From positions 602,501-666,500 of the forward strand of contig NZ_JALNTY010000001.1 of NCBI RefSeq assembly GCF_023161965.1: 64,000 nt of DNA, written 5' to 3'. Each line of letters opens with the position of its first letter. Positions within the stretch are counted from its first letter, which is position 1. Under the pieces are notes generated by a model. It saw only the letters and a list, made by a program, of their open reading frames with translations. It ran no database searches and had not been told where the DNA came from. This document shows positions 35,984-44,676 of the stretch, piece after piece. This DNA is from Anaerosoma tenue (GTDB taxonomy: Bacteria; Actinomycetota; Coriobacteriia; Anaerosomatales; Anaerosomataceae). The position numbers were made by a program, and so were the translations under genes.

Positions 35984-36424
35984 TCACTGCTTGGTCTTGC
36001 AGTACGGGCAGACCTGCCAGTCGAGCTTGAGGGCCCTGCCGCACTCCACACACTCCTTGCGCAGCTTCTTCATGCACGAGGGGCAGATGAGGTAGTCGGG
36101 CTCGACGGGCTGATAGCACGCCGGGCACGTCTGGCCTTCCTTGAGGAGCTCGACCTCCTTGGCCCGGATCTCAAGCTCGCGCTCACGTGCATCCAGGGCG
36201 CTCTCCGGCGGACGGACCACCATGTAGATCGCCCAGCCGAACACGTTGAAGAGCAGCACCACGAGCGCCCAGAACCAGGGCATCGCGCCACGACGCTCGG
36301 CATCGCGCCACGTCCAGAAGACCAGGGCCACCGAAAAGACCACGAAGAACAACATGCACAGGTTGGTCGCAAGATCCAATGCAGGCTTGATCGGAGCGAG
36401 TAGTTCTCCGAGCACCTCTTCCAT
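35984..36424 (-). CDS. Membrane protein with PLDc_N-like helices and double zinc ribbon
   Basis: 146 residues. Two hydrophobic segments (about residues 17-38 and 48-70, with FWTWRDAERRGAMPWFWALVVLLFNVFGWAIY split by a short polar turn) resemble the phospholipase-D-nuclease N-terminal (PLDc_N) membrane module. A charged coiled-coil-like link (ESALDARERELEIRAKEVELLKEG) leads to a zinc-ribbon pair: CPACYQ...CPSC and CVEC...CPYC. Such zinc-ribbon membrane proteins are common in actinobacteria and of unknown role. ATG 36424 with GGAGGGGG upstream. It is 46 bp upstream of thrS. Confidence 0.82.
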   Translation of the reverse strand: MEEVLGELLAPIKPALDLATNLCMLFFVVFSVALVFWTWRDAERRGAMPWFWALVVLLFNVFGWAIYMVVRPPESALDARERELEIRAKEVELLKEGQTCPACYQPVEPDYLICPSCMKKLRKECVECGRALKLDWQVCPYCKTKQ

Positions 36425-36510
36425 GTGGCCCCCTCCAGGGTCTCGAGCATCACACATGACACCGGACTAACCCGCAGCGCCGTTGCTGACGACGCGACAG
36501 GGCTACGGGG

Positions 36511-36519
36511 ATTCTACCA
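36511..36519 (-). promoter_or_regulatory. Predicted extended -10 promoter for the zinc-ribbon gene
   Basis: Minus strand TGGTAGAAT: a TAGAAT -10 box (36511-36516) with an upstream TG motif. No convincing -35 box. It lies about 85 bp before the start codon, in a 175-bp gap that otherwise shows nothing. Confidence 0.4.
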
Positions 36520-36599
36520 GAACCGACGCCGGCCGCACGGCCCCTGGTGGCTGATACGGGCGCAAGACGTCACCGCACAGGCGGCGCGCGCGCGAGACC

Positions 36600-37907
36600 C
36601 TACAGCGAGCCGTCCACGAAGGCCTTCACGGCGCCCGCGGTATAGAGGCTGCCGGTCACCATCACGCCAGCGGCGCCTGACCTGGCCTCGGCCATGGCCA
36701 GAGCCTTCCCCAGCGACGGCTCGGCGACCACTTCACGCCCCGTGACCCGCTCGACGAGCGCGGCCAGCTCACCTGCCGGAAGACACCGCGGCGAACCGTT
36801 CTCGGTGGTGACGAAGAACACGGCCGTGTCCGCGAGCGCGCGCACGATCCCCTCTGCGTCCTTGTCGGCGAGGATGCCGAGCACAACGGCCGGCGGCGAG
36901 TCCCGGAACGAATCGCGTATCGCAGCCGCCAACACCGCGGCAGCCTCTGGATTGTGCGCACCGTCGATCACGAGCGGCGGCCTCGTGCGCAGCACCTCGA
37001 AACGGCCGGGGAAGGTGACCGAGCGGAGCGCTGCGTTCGCCCGATCGGGATCGAGGACGTTGAACATCGCGGCCCCCGTTGCCGCCATCGCCACCGCCGC
37101 GTTCGGCGCCTGGTACGCAGGCGCATGGAGGGCCACCCGATAGTCACGGAGACCGTGGACGTCCACCGTGAGCGTGCCCCTCGGCGTCCGGGGACGGCGC
37201 ACGATCCGCCACGTGACATCCGGATCGTCGCCCAACCCCACCGTCATCACCTTGGGAACCCCAAGCGAGAGCGCTCGCTCGTGGAAGATGTGGTCCACTC
37301 CCTGGCAGCCAGGCCCCAGGACCGGAAAGGAGCGCCTCTTGATGATGTGAGCCTTGTCGGCGGCGATCTCCTCCCGAGTGGCGCCGAGGCGCTCGGTGTG
37401 GTCGAGCGACACGCCTGTGATCACCGCCACCGCCGGATCGACCACGCTCGTCGCATCCCACCGGCCACCCATCCCCACCTCGAGACACGCGAACTCGACC
37501 TTCTTGGTGCGGAACGCGTGGAGCGCCGTGGCGGTGAGGAGTTCGAACTCGGTGAATTCTCGATCCATGGTGTCAGCGGCGTCGAACACGTCGGCAAGGT
37601 ACTGCGCGAACTTCCGCTTGCCGATCTGCCTGCCGTCAACCGTGATCCGCTCCGTATAGGAGACCAGATGCGGGCTCGTGTAGACACCGGTGCGATATCC
37701 ATGCGCCGTGAGCAGCGCGCCGGTCATCCTGGTGACCGACGTCTTGCCGTTGGTGCCGGTGACCTGCACACAGGAACACGCCATCTCGGCCATGCCGAGC
37801 GCATCCATGAGCGCCCTGATGCCGTCGAGCGACGGGTTGATGCCGAACGTCAGCGCACGCTCCAAACGCGCGATCGCCGCTTCGTATACGGCATCCTCTG
37901 ATGGCAC
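36600..37907 (-). CDS. folC: Bifunctional folylpolyglutamate synthase / dihydrofolate synthase
   Basis: 435-residue Mur-ligase-family enzyme adding glutamate to folates. ATP loop VTGTNGKTSVTRM; conserved FELLTATALHAF and EVGMGGRWDATSVV; C-terminal domain with DGAHNPEA. Supports the folate one-carbon system together with fhs. GTG start at 37907, 3 bp after valS, so probably translated from the valS transcript. Confidence 0.95.
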   Translation of the reverse strand: MPSEDAVYEAAIARLERALTFGINPSLDGIRALMDALGMAEMACSCVQVTGTNGKTSVTRMTGALLTAHGYRTGVYTSPHLVSYTERITVDGRQIGKRKFAQYLADVFDAADTMDREFTEFELLTATALHAFRTKKVEFACLEVGMGGRWDATSVVDPAVAVITGVSLDHTERLGATREEIAADKAHIIKRRSFPVLGPGCQGVDHIFHERALSLGVPKVMTVGLGDDPDVTWRIVRRPRTPRGTLTVDVHGLRDYRVALHAPAYQAPNAAVAMAATGAAMFNVLDPDRANAALRSVTFPGRFEVLRTRPPLVIDGAHNPEAAAVLAAAIRDSFRDSPPAVVLGILADKDAEGIVRALADTAVFFVTTENGSPRCLPAGELAALVERVTGREVVAEPSLGKALAMAEARSGAAGVMVTGSLYTAGAVKAFVDGSL

Positions 37908-37910
37908 AGG

Positions 37911-40559
37911 CTACTCCGATAGGTCCGCCAACTGCGCGCTGAGCTTGGACACGGTGGCCGCCAACTCCCCGGCGCGGGCCCGATCCTTCTCTATTATGTC
38001 AGGTGAGGCCTTCGCGAGGAAGCCTTCATTGCCAAGCTTCTTCGTGAGTCGATCGAGATCGGCCTGTGTGCGCTCCAACTGCGAAGCGATCCGCTCGCGC
38101 TCTGCGCCGAAGTCCACGAGTCCTTCGAGCGACACGTACACCTCGCTGCCGGCCGCGACGGCTGATGAGGCGTGCGGCGGGCGCACGACGTCCTCCCCCA
38201 CCTCGAACCCGCCGATGCCAGCGAGGGCGCGGATGTCGTCGGTCATCGAGACGAGGACCTCGCCTTCCGCCTCGGGCGCCTTCACCGACACCTCGAGCGG
38301 GGCCTTCGGGGAGACCGAGTACCGTGCGCGCACCCCGCGCACCGCCGTCACGACTTCCTGGAGCAGCCCGATCGAGCGCTCCGCCCCTTCGTCGCGGAAG
38401 CCGGAAAGCGCCGCCGCATCGGGCCACTCGGCGACCATCAACGCCCGATCGGCGCCGGCCCCGTCGATCGGAAGCCGACTCCAGATCTCCTCGGTGACGA
38501 ACGGCATCATCGGGTGGAGGAGACGCAGCGCGTTGTCGAGCACGTACACGAGGTTGCGCAGCACCGTCTCCCGTGTCCGGCCTCCGGCGGCGAGGCGGAC
38601 CTTCGCGAGCTCGATGTACCAGTCGCAGAACTCGTTCCAGAAGAAGTCGTACAGGGCGCGCGCGGTCTCTCCGAACTCGTACGCCAGCAGCCCCTCGTCT
38701 ACGCGCGCCGAGAGGTCGGCGAGACGGGAGAGGATCCATGCGTCCGCCACCGTCTCCACCTGAGGCGGACCGGCGACGAAGGCCTCGTCGATGTTCATGA
38801 GGACGAACCTGCTGGCGTTCCAGATCTTGTTCGCGAAATTGCGTGACGAGACCAGCTTCTCCTCGGAGAACTTGATGTCCTGATTGCCGGTGACCTGCAG
38901 CATGAGGCCGAACCGCATGCCGTCGGCGCCGTAGTGGGCCATGAGATCGAGCGGGTCCACGCCCGTGCCGAGCGACTTGCTCATCCGCTTGCCCTCGGCG
39001 TTGAAGACGGTGGGGTGGATGATGACATCGCGATACGGGACGTCGCCCACGAAGTACAGGCCGCTCATGATCATCCGGGCCACCCACAGGAAAAGGATGT
39101 CCCGCGCGGTGGAGAGCACCGTGGTGGGATAGAAGAAGTCGAGCTCGGGCGTCTCGTCCGGCCAGCCGAGCGTTGCGAACGGCCAGAGTTGCGACGAGAA
39201 CCAGGTGTCGAGCACATCCTCGTCCTGACGCGCAGTGGCACCGCACTTCGGGCACGATCCGAGGTCTTCCATGCTTGCGCCCTGCCAACCGCACGCGTCG
39301 CAGTAGAAGACGGGGATGCGATGCCCCCACCAGAGCTGCCGCGAGATGCACCAGTCGCGGATGTTCTCCATCCAGTGGAAGTAGACGTTCTCCCAGCGCC
39401 GGGGATGGAAGACCACGCGGTCCTCTTTCACCGCCTCGATGGCCGGTGTGGCGAGTGGCTTCATGTCGACGAACCACTGGTCGGAGAGCCAGGGCTCCAC
39501 GACCGTGTGACACCGATAGCAGTGCCCCACCGCGTGCACGTGGTCGTCCACCGCCACGAGCAGCCCCCCGGCCTCGAGGTCGGCGACGACGCGTCGCCGC
39601 GCCTCATGCCGGTCGAGACCTTCATACGGACCGCCCTCGGCGGTGATGGTCGCGTCCGCATTGAGCACGTTGATCTTGGGCAGACCGTGCCGCTCCCCGA
39701 TCTCGAAGTCATTGGGATCGTGAGCGGGCGTCACCTTGACGGCCCCCGTGCCGAACGAGGGGTCCACGTACTCGTCGGCCACGATGGGGATCTCGCGACC
39801 CAGCAGCGGCAGCACGATGGTCGCTCCGACAAGCTCACGATACCGCTCGTCATCGGGGTGCACCGCCACGCACGTGTCTCCCAGCATCGTCTCGGGCCTC
39901 GTGGTGGCTACCACGACATGGTCGCGACCGGCAACCGGCTCCTTGAGGGGGTAGCGCAGATGCCAGAGGTGGCTGTCCAGCTCCTCGTGCTCGACCTCGA
40001 TATCGGACAAGGCGGTCGAACACCGCGGACACCAGTTGATGATCCGCTTGCCGCGGTAGATGAGCCCCTTTTCGTACCACTCCACGAAGACCTTGCGCAC
40101 GGCGCGCTGGTATCCCTCGTCCATCGTGAAGTGCTCGTCGGAGTAGTCGCAGCTGCACCCCATGCGCTTGAGCTGCTCGATGATCACGCTGCCGTGCTCT
40201 TCTCGCCACTCCCAGCACATCTCGACGAACCGCTCCCGGCCCACGTCGTGGCGCGACAGCCCCTGAGCCGCGAGCTTCTGCTCCACCTTGTTCTGGGTGG
40301 CGATGCCTGCGTGGTCGGTTCCCAGCACCCACCTGGTGGGCTGACCTGTCATGCGCGACCTGCGGATCACAACGTCCTGGATGGTGTTGTTCAGCGCATG
40401 GCCCATGTGGAGCGAACCGGTGACGTTGGGAGGAGGTATCACCACGGTGAACGGACTCTCCCCTTCCGCCGCTTGCTCGAAGAGGCGACCGGAGACCCAT
40501 CGGTCGAACACGGGCGACTCGACGGCGTCGGGATCGTACGCTGGAGAGAGCTGCTTCAT
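37911..40559 (-). CDS. valS: Valine-tRNA ligase
   Basis: 882-residue class I synthetase. HIGH-type motif PPPNVTGSLHMGHALN, editing domain (TTRPETMLGDT), zinc ribbon CDACGWQ...CPKCGA, KMSKS motif GKRMSKSLGT, anticodon domain, and a C-terminal coiled coil (ERERIASQLERTQADLDRLTKKL) specific to ValRS. Start at ATG 40559, since MKQLSPAYDPDAVE is the conserved N-terminus; AAGGA lies about 12 bases upstream, which is long. The rejected upstream frame contains a TAGAAT box (40597-40602) that may be the -10. No T-box motif is seen. Confidence 0.96.
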   Translation of the reverse strand: MKQLSPAYDPDAVESPVFDRWVSGRLFEQAAEGESPFTVVIPPPNVTGSLHMGHALNNTIQDVVIRRSRMTGQPTRWVLGTDHAGIATQNKVEQKLAAQGLSRHDVGRERFVEMCWEWREEHGSVIIEQLKRMGCSCDYSDEHFTMDEGYQRAVRKVFVEWYEKGLIYRGKRIINWCPRCSTALSDIEVEHEELDSHLWHLRYPLKEPVAGRDHVVVATTRPETMLGDTCVAVHPDDERYRELVGATIVLPLLGREIPIVADEYVDPSFGTGAVKVTPAHDPNDFEIGERHGLPKINVLNADATITAEGGPYEGLDRHEARRRVVADLEAGGLLVAVDDHVHAVGHCYRCHTVVEPWLSDQWFVDMKPLATPAIEAVKEDRVVFHPRRWENVYFHWMENIRDWCISRQLWWGHRIPVFYCDACGWQGASMEDLGSCPKCGATARQDEDVLDTWFSSQLWPFATLGWPDETPELDFFYPTTVLSTARDILFLWVARMIMSGLYFVGDVPYRDVIIHPTVFNAEGKRMSKSLGTGVDPLDLMAHYGADGMRFGLMLQVTGNQDIKFSEEKLVSSRNFANKIWNASRFVLMNIDEAFVAGPPQVETVADAWILSRLADLSARVDEGLLAYEFGETARALYDFFWNEFCDWYIELAKVRLAAGGRTRETVLRNLVYVLDNALRLLHPMMPFVTEEIWSRLPIDGAGADRALMVAEWPDAAALSGFRDEGAERSIGLLQEVVTAVRGVRARYSVSPKAPLEVSVKAPEAEGEVLVSMTDDIRALAGIGGFEVGEDVVRPPHASSAVAAGSEVYVSLEGLVDFGAERERIASQLERTQADLDRLTKKLGNEGFLAKASPDIIEKDRARAGELAATVSKLSAQLADLSE

Positions 40560-40745
40560 GGGTGTGGTTCGTCCTTCCGTGACGGTGATTCCGTGGATTC
40601 TACGATATACCAGCTCGCCAATGGTGTCCCGTTCGTCGGCCAGTGTCGACCACTGACCGGACTCCATACCCCCATGCGTATAGGCGCGCGCTAACGAAGT
40701 GACGATATACTACCCAGAGTCCTCAAGTGGAAGGTTGTGACGCCG

Positions 40746-40967
40746 ATGGCCGACTGCGAGTGCCTCCCAACATGTCCGTTCTTCAACGACCAGATGGCGG
40801 AGATGCCGTCCATGGCTGAGATCATCAAGCAGCGCTACTGTCGTGGCAGCAACGTGCACTGCGCCCGCCACATGGTGTTCCGGACGCTTGGCCGTCCCGC
40901 GATCCCCAAGGACCTCTACCCGAGCCAGGTGGAGCGTGCAGAGGAGATCATCGACGCCGCCAGATAG
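40746..40967 (+). CDS. Small cysteine-rich protein, possible Fe-S or zinc site
   Basis: 73 residues, soluble. Cysteines: MADCECLPTCPFFND near the start, then KQRYCRGSNVHCARHMV, giving five Cys and a histidine that could bind one metal or cluster. The pattern (CxxxCPFFN, then YCxG...CAR, then IPKDLYPSQ) recurs in small proteins of anaerobic bacteria that I recognise but cannot name. ATG at 40746; a TATACT box at 40706-40711 lies 34 bp upstream. It is transcribed alone, divergent from valS and closed by a strong terminator. Confidence 0.72.
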   Translation: MADCECLPTCPFFNDQMAEMPSMAEIIKQRYCRGSNVHCARHMVFRTLGRPAIPKDLYPSQVERAEEIIDAAR

Positions 40968-40987
40968 GATCGGACGCCAGCAACAGC

Positions 40988-41015
40988 CGAAACGGGCCCC
41001 ACGGGGCCCGTTTCG
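40988..41015. terminator. Bidirectional terminator after the small Cys-rich gene
   Basis: Perfect 13-bp inverted repeat (40988-41000 and 41003-41015). It lies 20 bp after the small gene and 51 bp from the clpX stop on the other strand. The arms begin and end in AAAC/GTTT, giving T residues at both exits. Confidence 0.8.
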
Positions 41016-41066
41016 CGTTCACTGCGCTGCACCGACCGATCACCCGGTCGACGGCACCGGGTGGAT

Positions 41067-42323
41067 CTATGCGCTCGCGTCACGCGCTCCGGAGAGCGTG
41101 AGGACCGGCGATGCCGCTCCCCGCACGACCTCCTCGGTGACGGTGACACGCTCCACGTCGTCGCGGCCCGGCAGGTCGTACATGGTGTCGAGGAGCAGCG
41201 ATTCGAGGATCGATCGCAGCCCCCGTGCGCCCGTCTGTCGCTGGATGGCCTGACGCGCGACCTCGGTGAGGGCCTCATCGGTGAACACGAGCTCCACGCC
41301 CTCCATCCGGAAGAGCCGCTCGTACTGGCGCACCAGCGCATTCTTCGGTTCGGTGAGGATGCGCACGAGCTCGGCCTCGTCCAGCTCCTCCACATGCGCA
41401 GTCACCGGTATGCGACCCACGAACTCGGGGATCAGACCGAACCTGTGCAGGTCCTCGGGCAGCACCTTGGCAAGGAGCGCGCCGGTATCATGCTGACGCG
41501 CGTCATGCATCTCGGCACCGAAGCCGACACCCTTGGTGCCGATGCGGTCGGCGATGAGCTTCTCGAGTCCTACGAACGCCCCGCCGAGGATGAACAGGAT
41601 GTTGGTGGTGTCGATGCGGATCAGGTCCTGTTGAGGATGCTTCCGCCCTCCCTGGGGCGGGACCGCCGCTTCCGTGCCTTCCACGATCTTGAGCAGCGCC
41701 TGCTGCACTCCCTCTCCCGACACGTCGCGGGTGATGGAAAGGTTCTCGGCCTTGCGTGCGATCTTGTCGATCTCATCGATGTAGATGATGCCGACCTGCG
41801 CCCGCTCGACATCGAAGTCGGCAGCGGTGATGAGCTTGAGGAGGATGTTCTCGACATCCTCGCCCACGTAGCCCGCCTCCGTGAGCGTGGTGGCGTCGGC
41901 GATCGCGAACGGCACCTTCAGGATGCGCGCCAACGTCTGCGCGAGCAGGGTCTTCCCACAACCGGTCGGCCCGAGCAGCAGGATGTTGCTCTTGGCGATC
42001 TCGACCTCGTCCTCGCCGACGTCTTCGGTGCGGATGCGCTTGTAGTGGTTGTACACGGCCACGGCAAGGGTCTTCTTGGCCAGATCCTGCCCCACCACGT
42101 AGTCGTCGAGCCGCGCGAGGATCTCCTTTGGCGTGGGCAGTTCCTCGTCTTCCGCATGCACGGCCATCGCGTCGGCCTGCTCTTCTTCGACGATCTCGTT
42201 GCACAGGTCGATGCACTCGTCGCAGATGTAGACGCCGGGGCCCGCCACCAGCTTGCGCACCTGGTGTTGCGGCTTGCCGCAGAACGAACACACGAGCCGC
42301 TGGTTGTCGTCGTGACGCTCCAT
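41067..42323 (-). CDS. clpX: ATP-dependent Clp protease ATPase subunit ClpX
   Basis: 418-residue AAA+ unfoldase that feeds substrates to ClpP. N-terminal zinc-binding domain ([10 protein letters not shown]...CDECIDLC), Walker A GPTGCGKT, Walker [12 protein letters not shown], and the sensor/pore region including [12 protein letters not shown]. It forms a tig-clpP-clpX operon; the AAGGAGG for clpX lies over the clpP stop codon, about 13 bases before the ATG. Confidence 0.97.
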   Translation of the reverse strand: MERHDDNQRLVCSFCGKPQHQVRKLVAGPGVYICDECIDLCNEIVEEEQADAMAVHAEDEELPTPKEILARLDDYVVGQDLAKKTLAVAVYNHYKRIRTEDVGEDEVEIAKSNILLLGPTGCGKTLLAQTLARILKVPFAIADATTLTEAGYVGEDVENILLKLITAADFDVERAQVGIIYIDEIDKIARKAENLSITRDVSGEGVQQALLKIVEGTEAAVPPQGGRKHPQQDLIRIDTTNILFILGGAFVGLEKLIADRIGTKGVGFGAEMHDARQHDTGALLAKVLPEDLHRFGLIPEFVGRIPVTAHVEELDEAELVRILTEPKNALVRQYERLFRMEGVELVFTDEALTEVARQAIQRQTGARGLRSILESLLLDTMYDLPGRDDVERVTVTEEVVRGAASPVLTLSGARDASA

Positions 42324-42331
42324 CAGGTGGT

Positions 42332-42952
42332 TCAGTCCTCCTTGGGTGACCGCTGCGTGAACACGGCGTCGATGAGACCATACGCCTTGGCTTCCTCGGC
42401 GGTCATGATGTTGTCCCGCTCGGTGTCAGCGTGGATCTTCTCCATCGGCTGACCGGTGTGGTGCGCAAGGATGCGATCGAGCGCCTCGCGCATCCGCAGC
42501 ATCTCCCTGGCCTGGATCTCGATGTCGCTCACCTGGCCCTGCGTGCCGCCCCACGGCTGGTGGATGAGCACGCGGCTGTTGGGCAGCGCGAAACGCTTGC
42601 CGGCAGCGCCGGCGGCAAGAAGCACTGCGGCTGCCGACGCACACTGACCGATACAGATCGTGCTCACGTCGGACCGGATGTACTGCATCGTGTCGTACAT
42701 CGCCAGCGCCGCGGTGACCGAGCCGCCGGGCGAGTTGATGTACAGGTTGATGTCCTTCTCGGGATCCTCGCTCTCAAGGTGCAGCAACTGCGCGATCACG
42801 AGATTCGAGACCACGTCGTCGATCTCGGTGCCGAGGAACACGACCCGCTCGTTCAACAGCCGCGAGAAGATGTCGAAGCTGCGCTCTCCACGCGAGGTCT
42901 GCTCTACCACGATCGGCACGAGCGAACTCGCAACGGGCTCCTTTGCCGTCAT
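42332..42952 (-). CDS. clpP: ATP-dependent Clp protease proteolytic subunit
   Basis: 206-residue serine peptidase. Catalytic serine in [14 protein letters not shown] and histidine in [10 protein letters not shown]; also [13 protein letters not shown] at 42952 overlaps the tig stop codon (TGATG) and is preceded by GAGGAGGAGCAG, so the longer frame to 42994 is rejected. Translationally coupled to trigger factor. Confidence 0.97.
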   Translation of the reverse strand: MTAKEPVASSLVPIVVEQTSRGERSFDIFSRLLNERVVFLGTEIDDVVSNLVIAQLLHLESEDPEKDINLYINSPGGSVTAALAMYDTMQYIRSDVSTICIGQCASAAAVLLAAGAAGKRFALPNSRVLIHQPWGGTQGQVSDIEIQAREMLRMREALDRILAHHTGQPMEKIHADTERDNIMTAEEAKAYGLIDAVFTQRSPKED

Positions 42953-44253
42953 CACTGCTCCTCCTCGATCACTTCGGCGTTGTCCATCAGCCACTTCAGG
43001 GCCTTGCGGTGCATGATCTGCTCGCGGACGAGCGGGAGCGCTCCATTCCGCTCGAGGTCCTTGCCGAGCTCCTCGGCGGCCTCCGTGTCCTCGCCCGCGA
43101 TCTCGCGGACGGTGTCGGCGAGATCGCTCTCTGAAACGCTCATACCCTGCGCGACGAACAGCGCCTCGAGAGCGAGCTCCTCGCGCACACGGCGGTCCGC
43201 CTGCTCGCGGAGATCCGTCTGGAGCTGCTCGGGGCTCGTCCCGGTCATCTGCAGGTACTCCTGGGGCGCGATCCCCCGCTGCTCGAGATTCTCGAAGAAC
43301 TCGCGCATCATCGACGCGGCCCGGATATCGACCATCTCCTCCGGGACGTCTCCGTCCAGGCGGCCGACAAGCTCGGTGAGCGCCGCGCCCTCCACCTCCC
43401 GTGCGTGACCGGTCGCCTTCGCGGAATCGAGCTTCTCGCGCACGTCGGCTCGATACTCGTCGAACGTGTCGAAGCCGCCTGCCGTGGCCGCGAACTCGTC
43501 ATCGAGCTCCGGGAGCACCTTCGTCTTGACCTCGTGCACCTCGATCTCGAAGCGGGCTTGCTTGCCCGCGAACTCCTCGTTGGAGGTGGTGTCGGGGATC
43601 TCGAACTCCGCAACGGCGCTGCCACCGGGCGCGGTGCCCACGAGCGCGGCATCGAACTCGGGCGGCATCATGCCGCGACCCAGTTCGTACATGTACTTGT
43701 CCACCACGTTGCCCTCGTACGCCTCACCGTCAACGGTGCCCACGAACGAGATCAGCGCGAAGTCGTCCTCGCCGACCGGCGCGTCCACCGACTCCAGCGT
43801 GGCGAATCGCTCCCTCACGTGCTCGATCTGCGCATCGACCTCACGGTCGGAGGCCTTCTGCGCGGGGACCGTGACCGTGAACGCGTCCGCACTCGAGAGG
43901 GTGAGCTCGGGACGCAAGGTCACCTCGGCGGTGTACGTGTAGTCGCTGCCCGGCTCGATCATGTCGAGCTCGCCGACATCAGGACGTCCCACGGTGCGTA
44001 TGTCCTCCCGCGAGACGGCCCGGCCATACGAGTCGGACACGATGTCGTCCTGCGCGTCAGCCAGGACCGCTTCACGGCCGACGTGGGTGTCGATCACCGG
44101 GCGCGGCGCCTTGCCCGGACGGAAGCCTGGGATGCGCAGCTTCGCGCCGATGGCCGCATACGCATCCGCGATGGCCTTGTCCACATCCGCCGCGGGTACC
44201 GTGACCGTGATCTTCGCACGGCCCTCTTCGAGACGCTCAACGCTCGTCTGCAA
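42952..44253 (-). CDS. tig: Trigger factor
   Basis: 433-residue ribosome-associated chaperone and peptidyl-prolyl isomerase. N-terminal ribosome-binding region with the signature [12 protein letters not shown]-like domain ([19 protein letters not shown]); long helical C-terminal domain with acidic end (NAEVIEEEQ). ATG with AGGATCC upstream. First gene of tig-clpP-clpX. Confidence 0.96.
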   Translation of the reverse strand: MQTSVERLEEGRAKITVTVPAADVDKAIADAYAAIGAKLRIPGFRPGKAPRPVIDTHVGREAVLADAQDDIVSDSYGRAVSREDIRTVGRPDVGELDMIEPGSDYTYTAEVTLRPELTLSSADAFTVTVPAQKASDREVDAQIEHVRERFATLESVDAPVGEDDFALISFVGTVDGEAYEGNVVDKYMYELGRGMMPPEFDAALVGTAPGGSAVAEFEIPDTTSNEEFAGKQARFEIEVHEVKTKVLPELDDEFAATAGGFDTFDEYRADVREKLDSAKATGHAREVEGAALTELVGRLDGDVPEEMVDIRAASMMREFFENLEQRGIAPQEYLQMTGTSPEQLQTDLREQADRRVREELALEALFVAQGMSVSESDLADTVREIAGEDTEAAEELGKDLERNGALPLVREQIMHRKALKWLMDNAEVIEEEQ

Positions 44254-44315
44254 GGATCCTCCTCAGAATGTCGCTTCCTGCCGGGGCGCCTGCGACGCTC
44301 CGTGATGGCTCGGTG

Positions 44316-44400
44316 TGGTGCGGGCGAGAGGACTCGAACCTCCACGAGTTTCCCCACTGGAACCTAAATCCAGCGCGTCTGCCAGTTCCGCCACGCCCGC
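44316..44400 (-). tRNA. tRNA-Leu (anticodon TAG)
   Basis: 85-nt minus-strand gene: acceptor GCGGGCG pairs with CGCCCGC, anticodon stem CTGGA/TCCAG around TTTAGGT (anticodon TAG), a long variable arm as in class II tRNAs, T-loop GGTTCGAGTCC, and an encoded ACCA end at 44316-44319. A TACACT box at 44418-44423 may be its own -10. Confidence 0.95.
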
Positions 44401-44438
44401 ATGAAGCCGGATTGCTAAGTGTAGCAAACGCGATACCC

Positions 44439-44480
44439 CCTCACCAGAAGAGCCGGCCCTATGGGCCGGCTCTCGTGAGG
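44439..44480 (-). terminator. Hairpin between tRNA-Lys and tRNA-Leu
   Basis: Inner perfect 11-bp stem (44449-44459 / 44463-44473) with 3-nt loop, extended by outer CCTCAC/GTGAGG pairs. It lies just after the tRNA-Lys CCA end. It lacks a T tract, so it may be an RNA-processing hairpin rather than a full terminator. Confidence 0.55.
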
Positions 44481-44486
44481 TGTGTA

Positions 44487-44562
44487 TGGTGGGCCGTATA
44501 GGGATCGAACCTATGACCTTGGGATTAAGAGTCCCCTGCTCTACCAGCTGAGCTAACGGCCC
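44487..44562 (-). tRNA. tRNA-Lys (anticodon CTT)
   Basis: 76-nt minus-strand gene with acceptor GGGCCGT, D-arm AGCTCAGCTGGTAGAGC, anticodon stem GGGGA/TCCC(A) around CTCTTAA (anticodon CTT), T-loop GGTTCGATCC and encoded CCA. Confidence 0.96.
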
Positions 44563-44574
44563 GAGTGCTCGCAT

Positions 44575-44602
44575 ATTGTAACCGCTCGGCTCACGAATGC
44601 AA
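44575..44602 (-). promoter_or_regulatory. Predicted promoter of tRNA-Lys
   Basis: Minus strand TTGCAT (44597-44602) and TACAAT (44575-44580), 16-bp spacing. The start would fall near 44568, six bases before the mature tRNA 5' end, as expected for a tRNA promoter. Confidence 0.7.
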
Positions 44603-44676
44603 ATCCCGTTGAACGACGCGCGTGTGACATCCCGAGGGACGTTCCAGGCTGGCGAGGTCAGCCGCCCGGCCACGCT

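Noticed and set aside
38934-40694. 586-residue plus-strand frame opposite valS
   Set aside because: Shadow of valS with no domain; valS has all class I synthetase motifs.
40560-40745. T-box or other riboswitch upstream of valS
   Set aside because: No GGTGGNACC core, no terminator and no Stem I; only weak -10-like boxes were seen.
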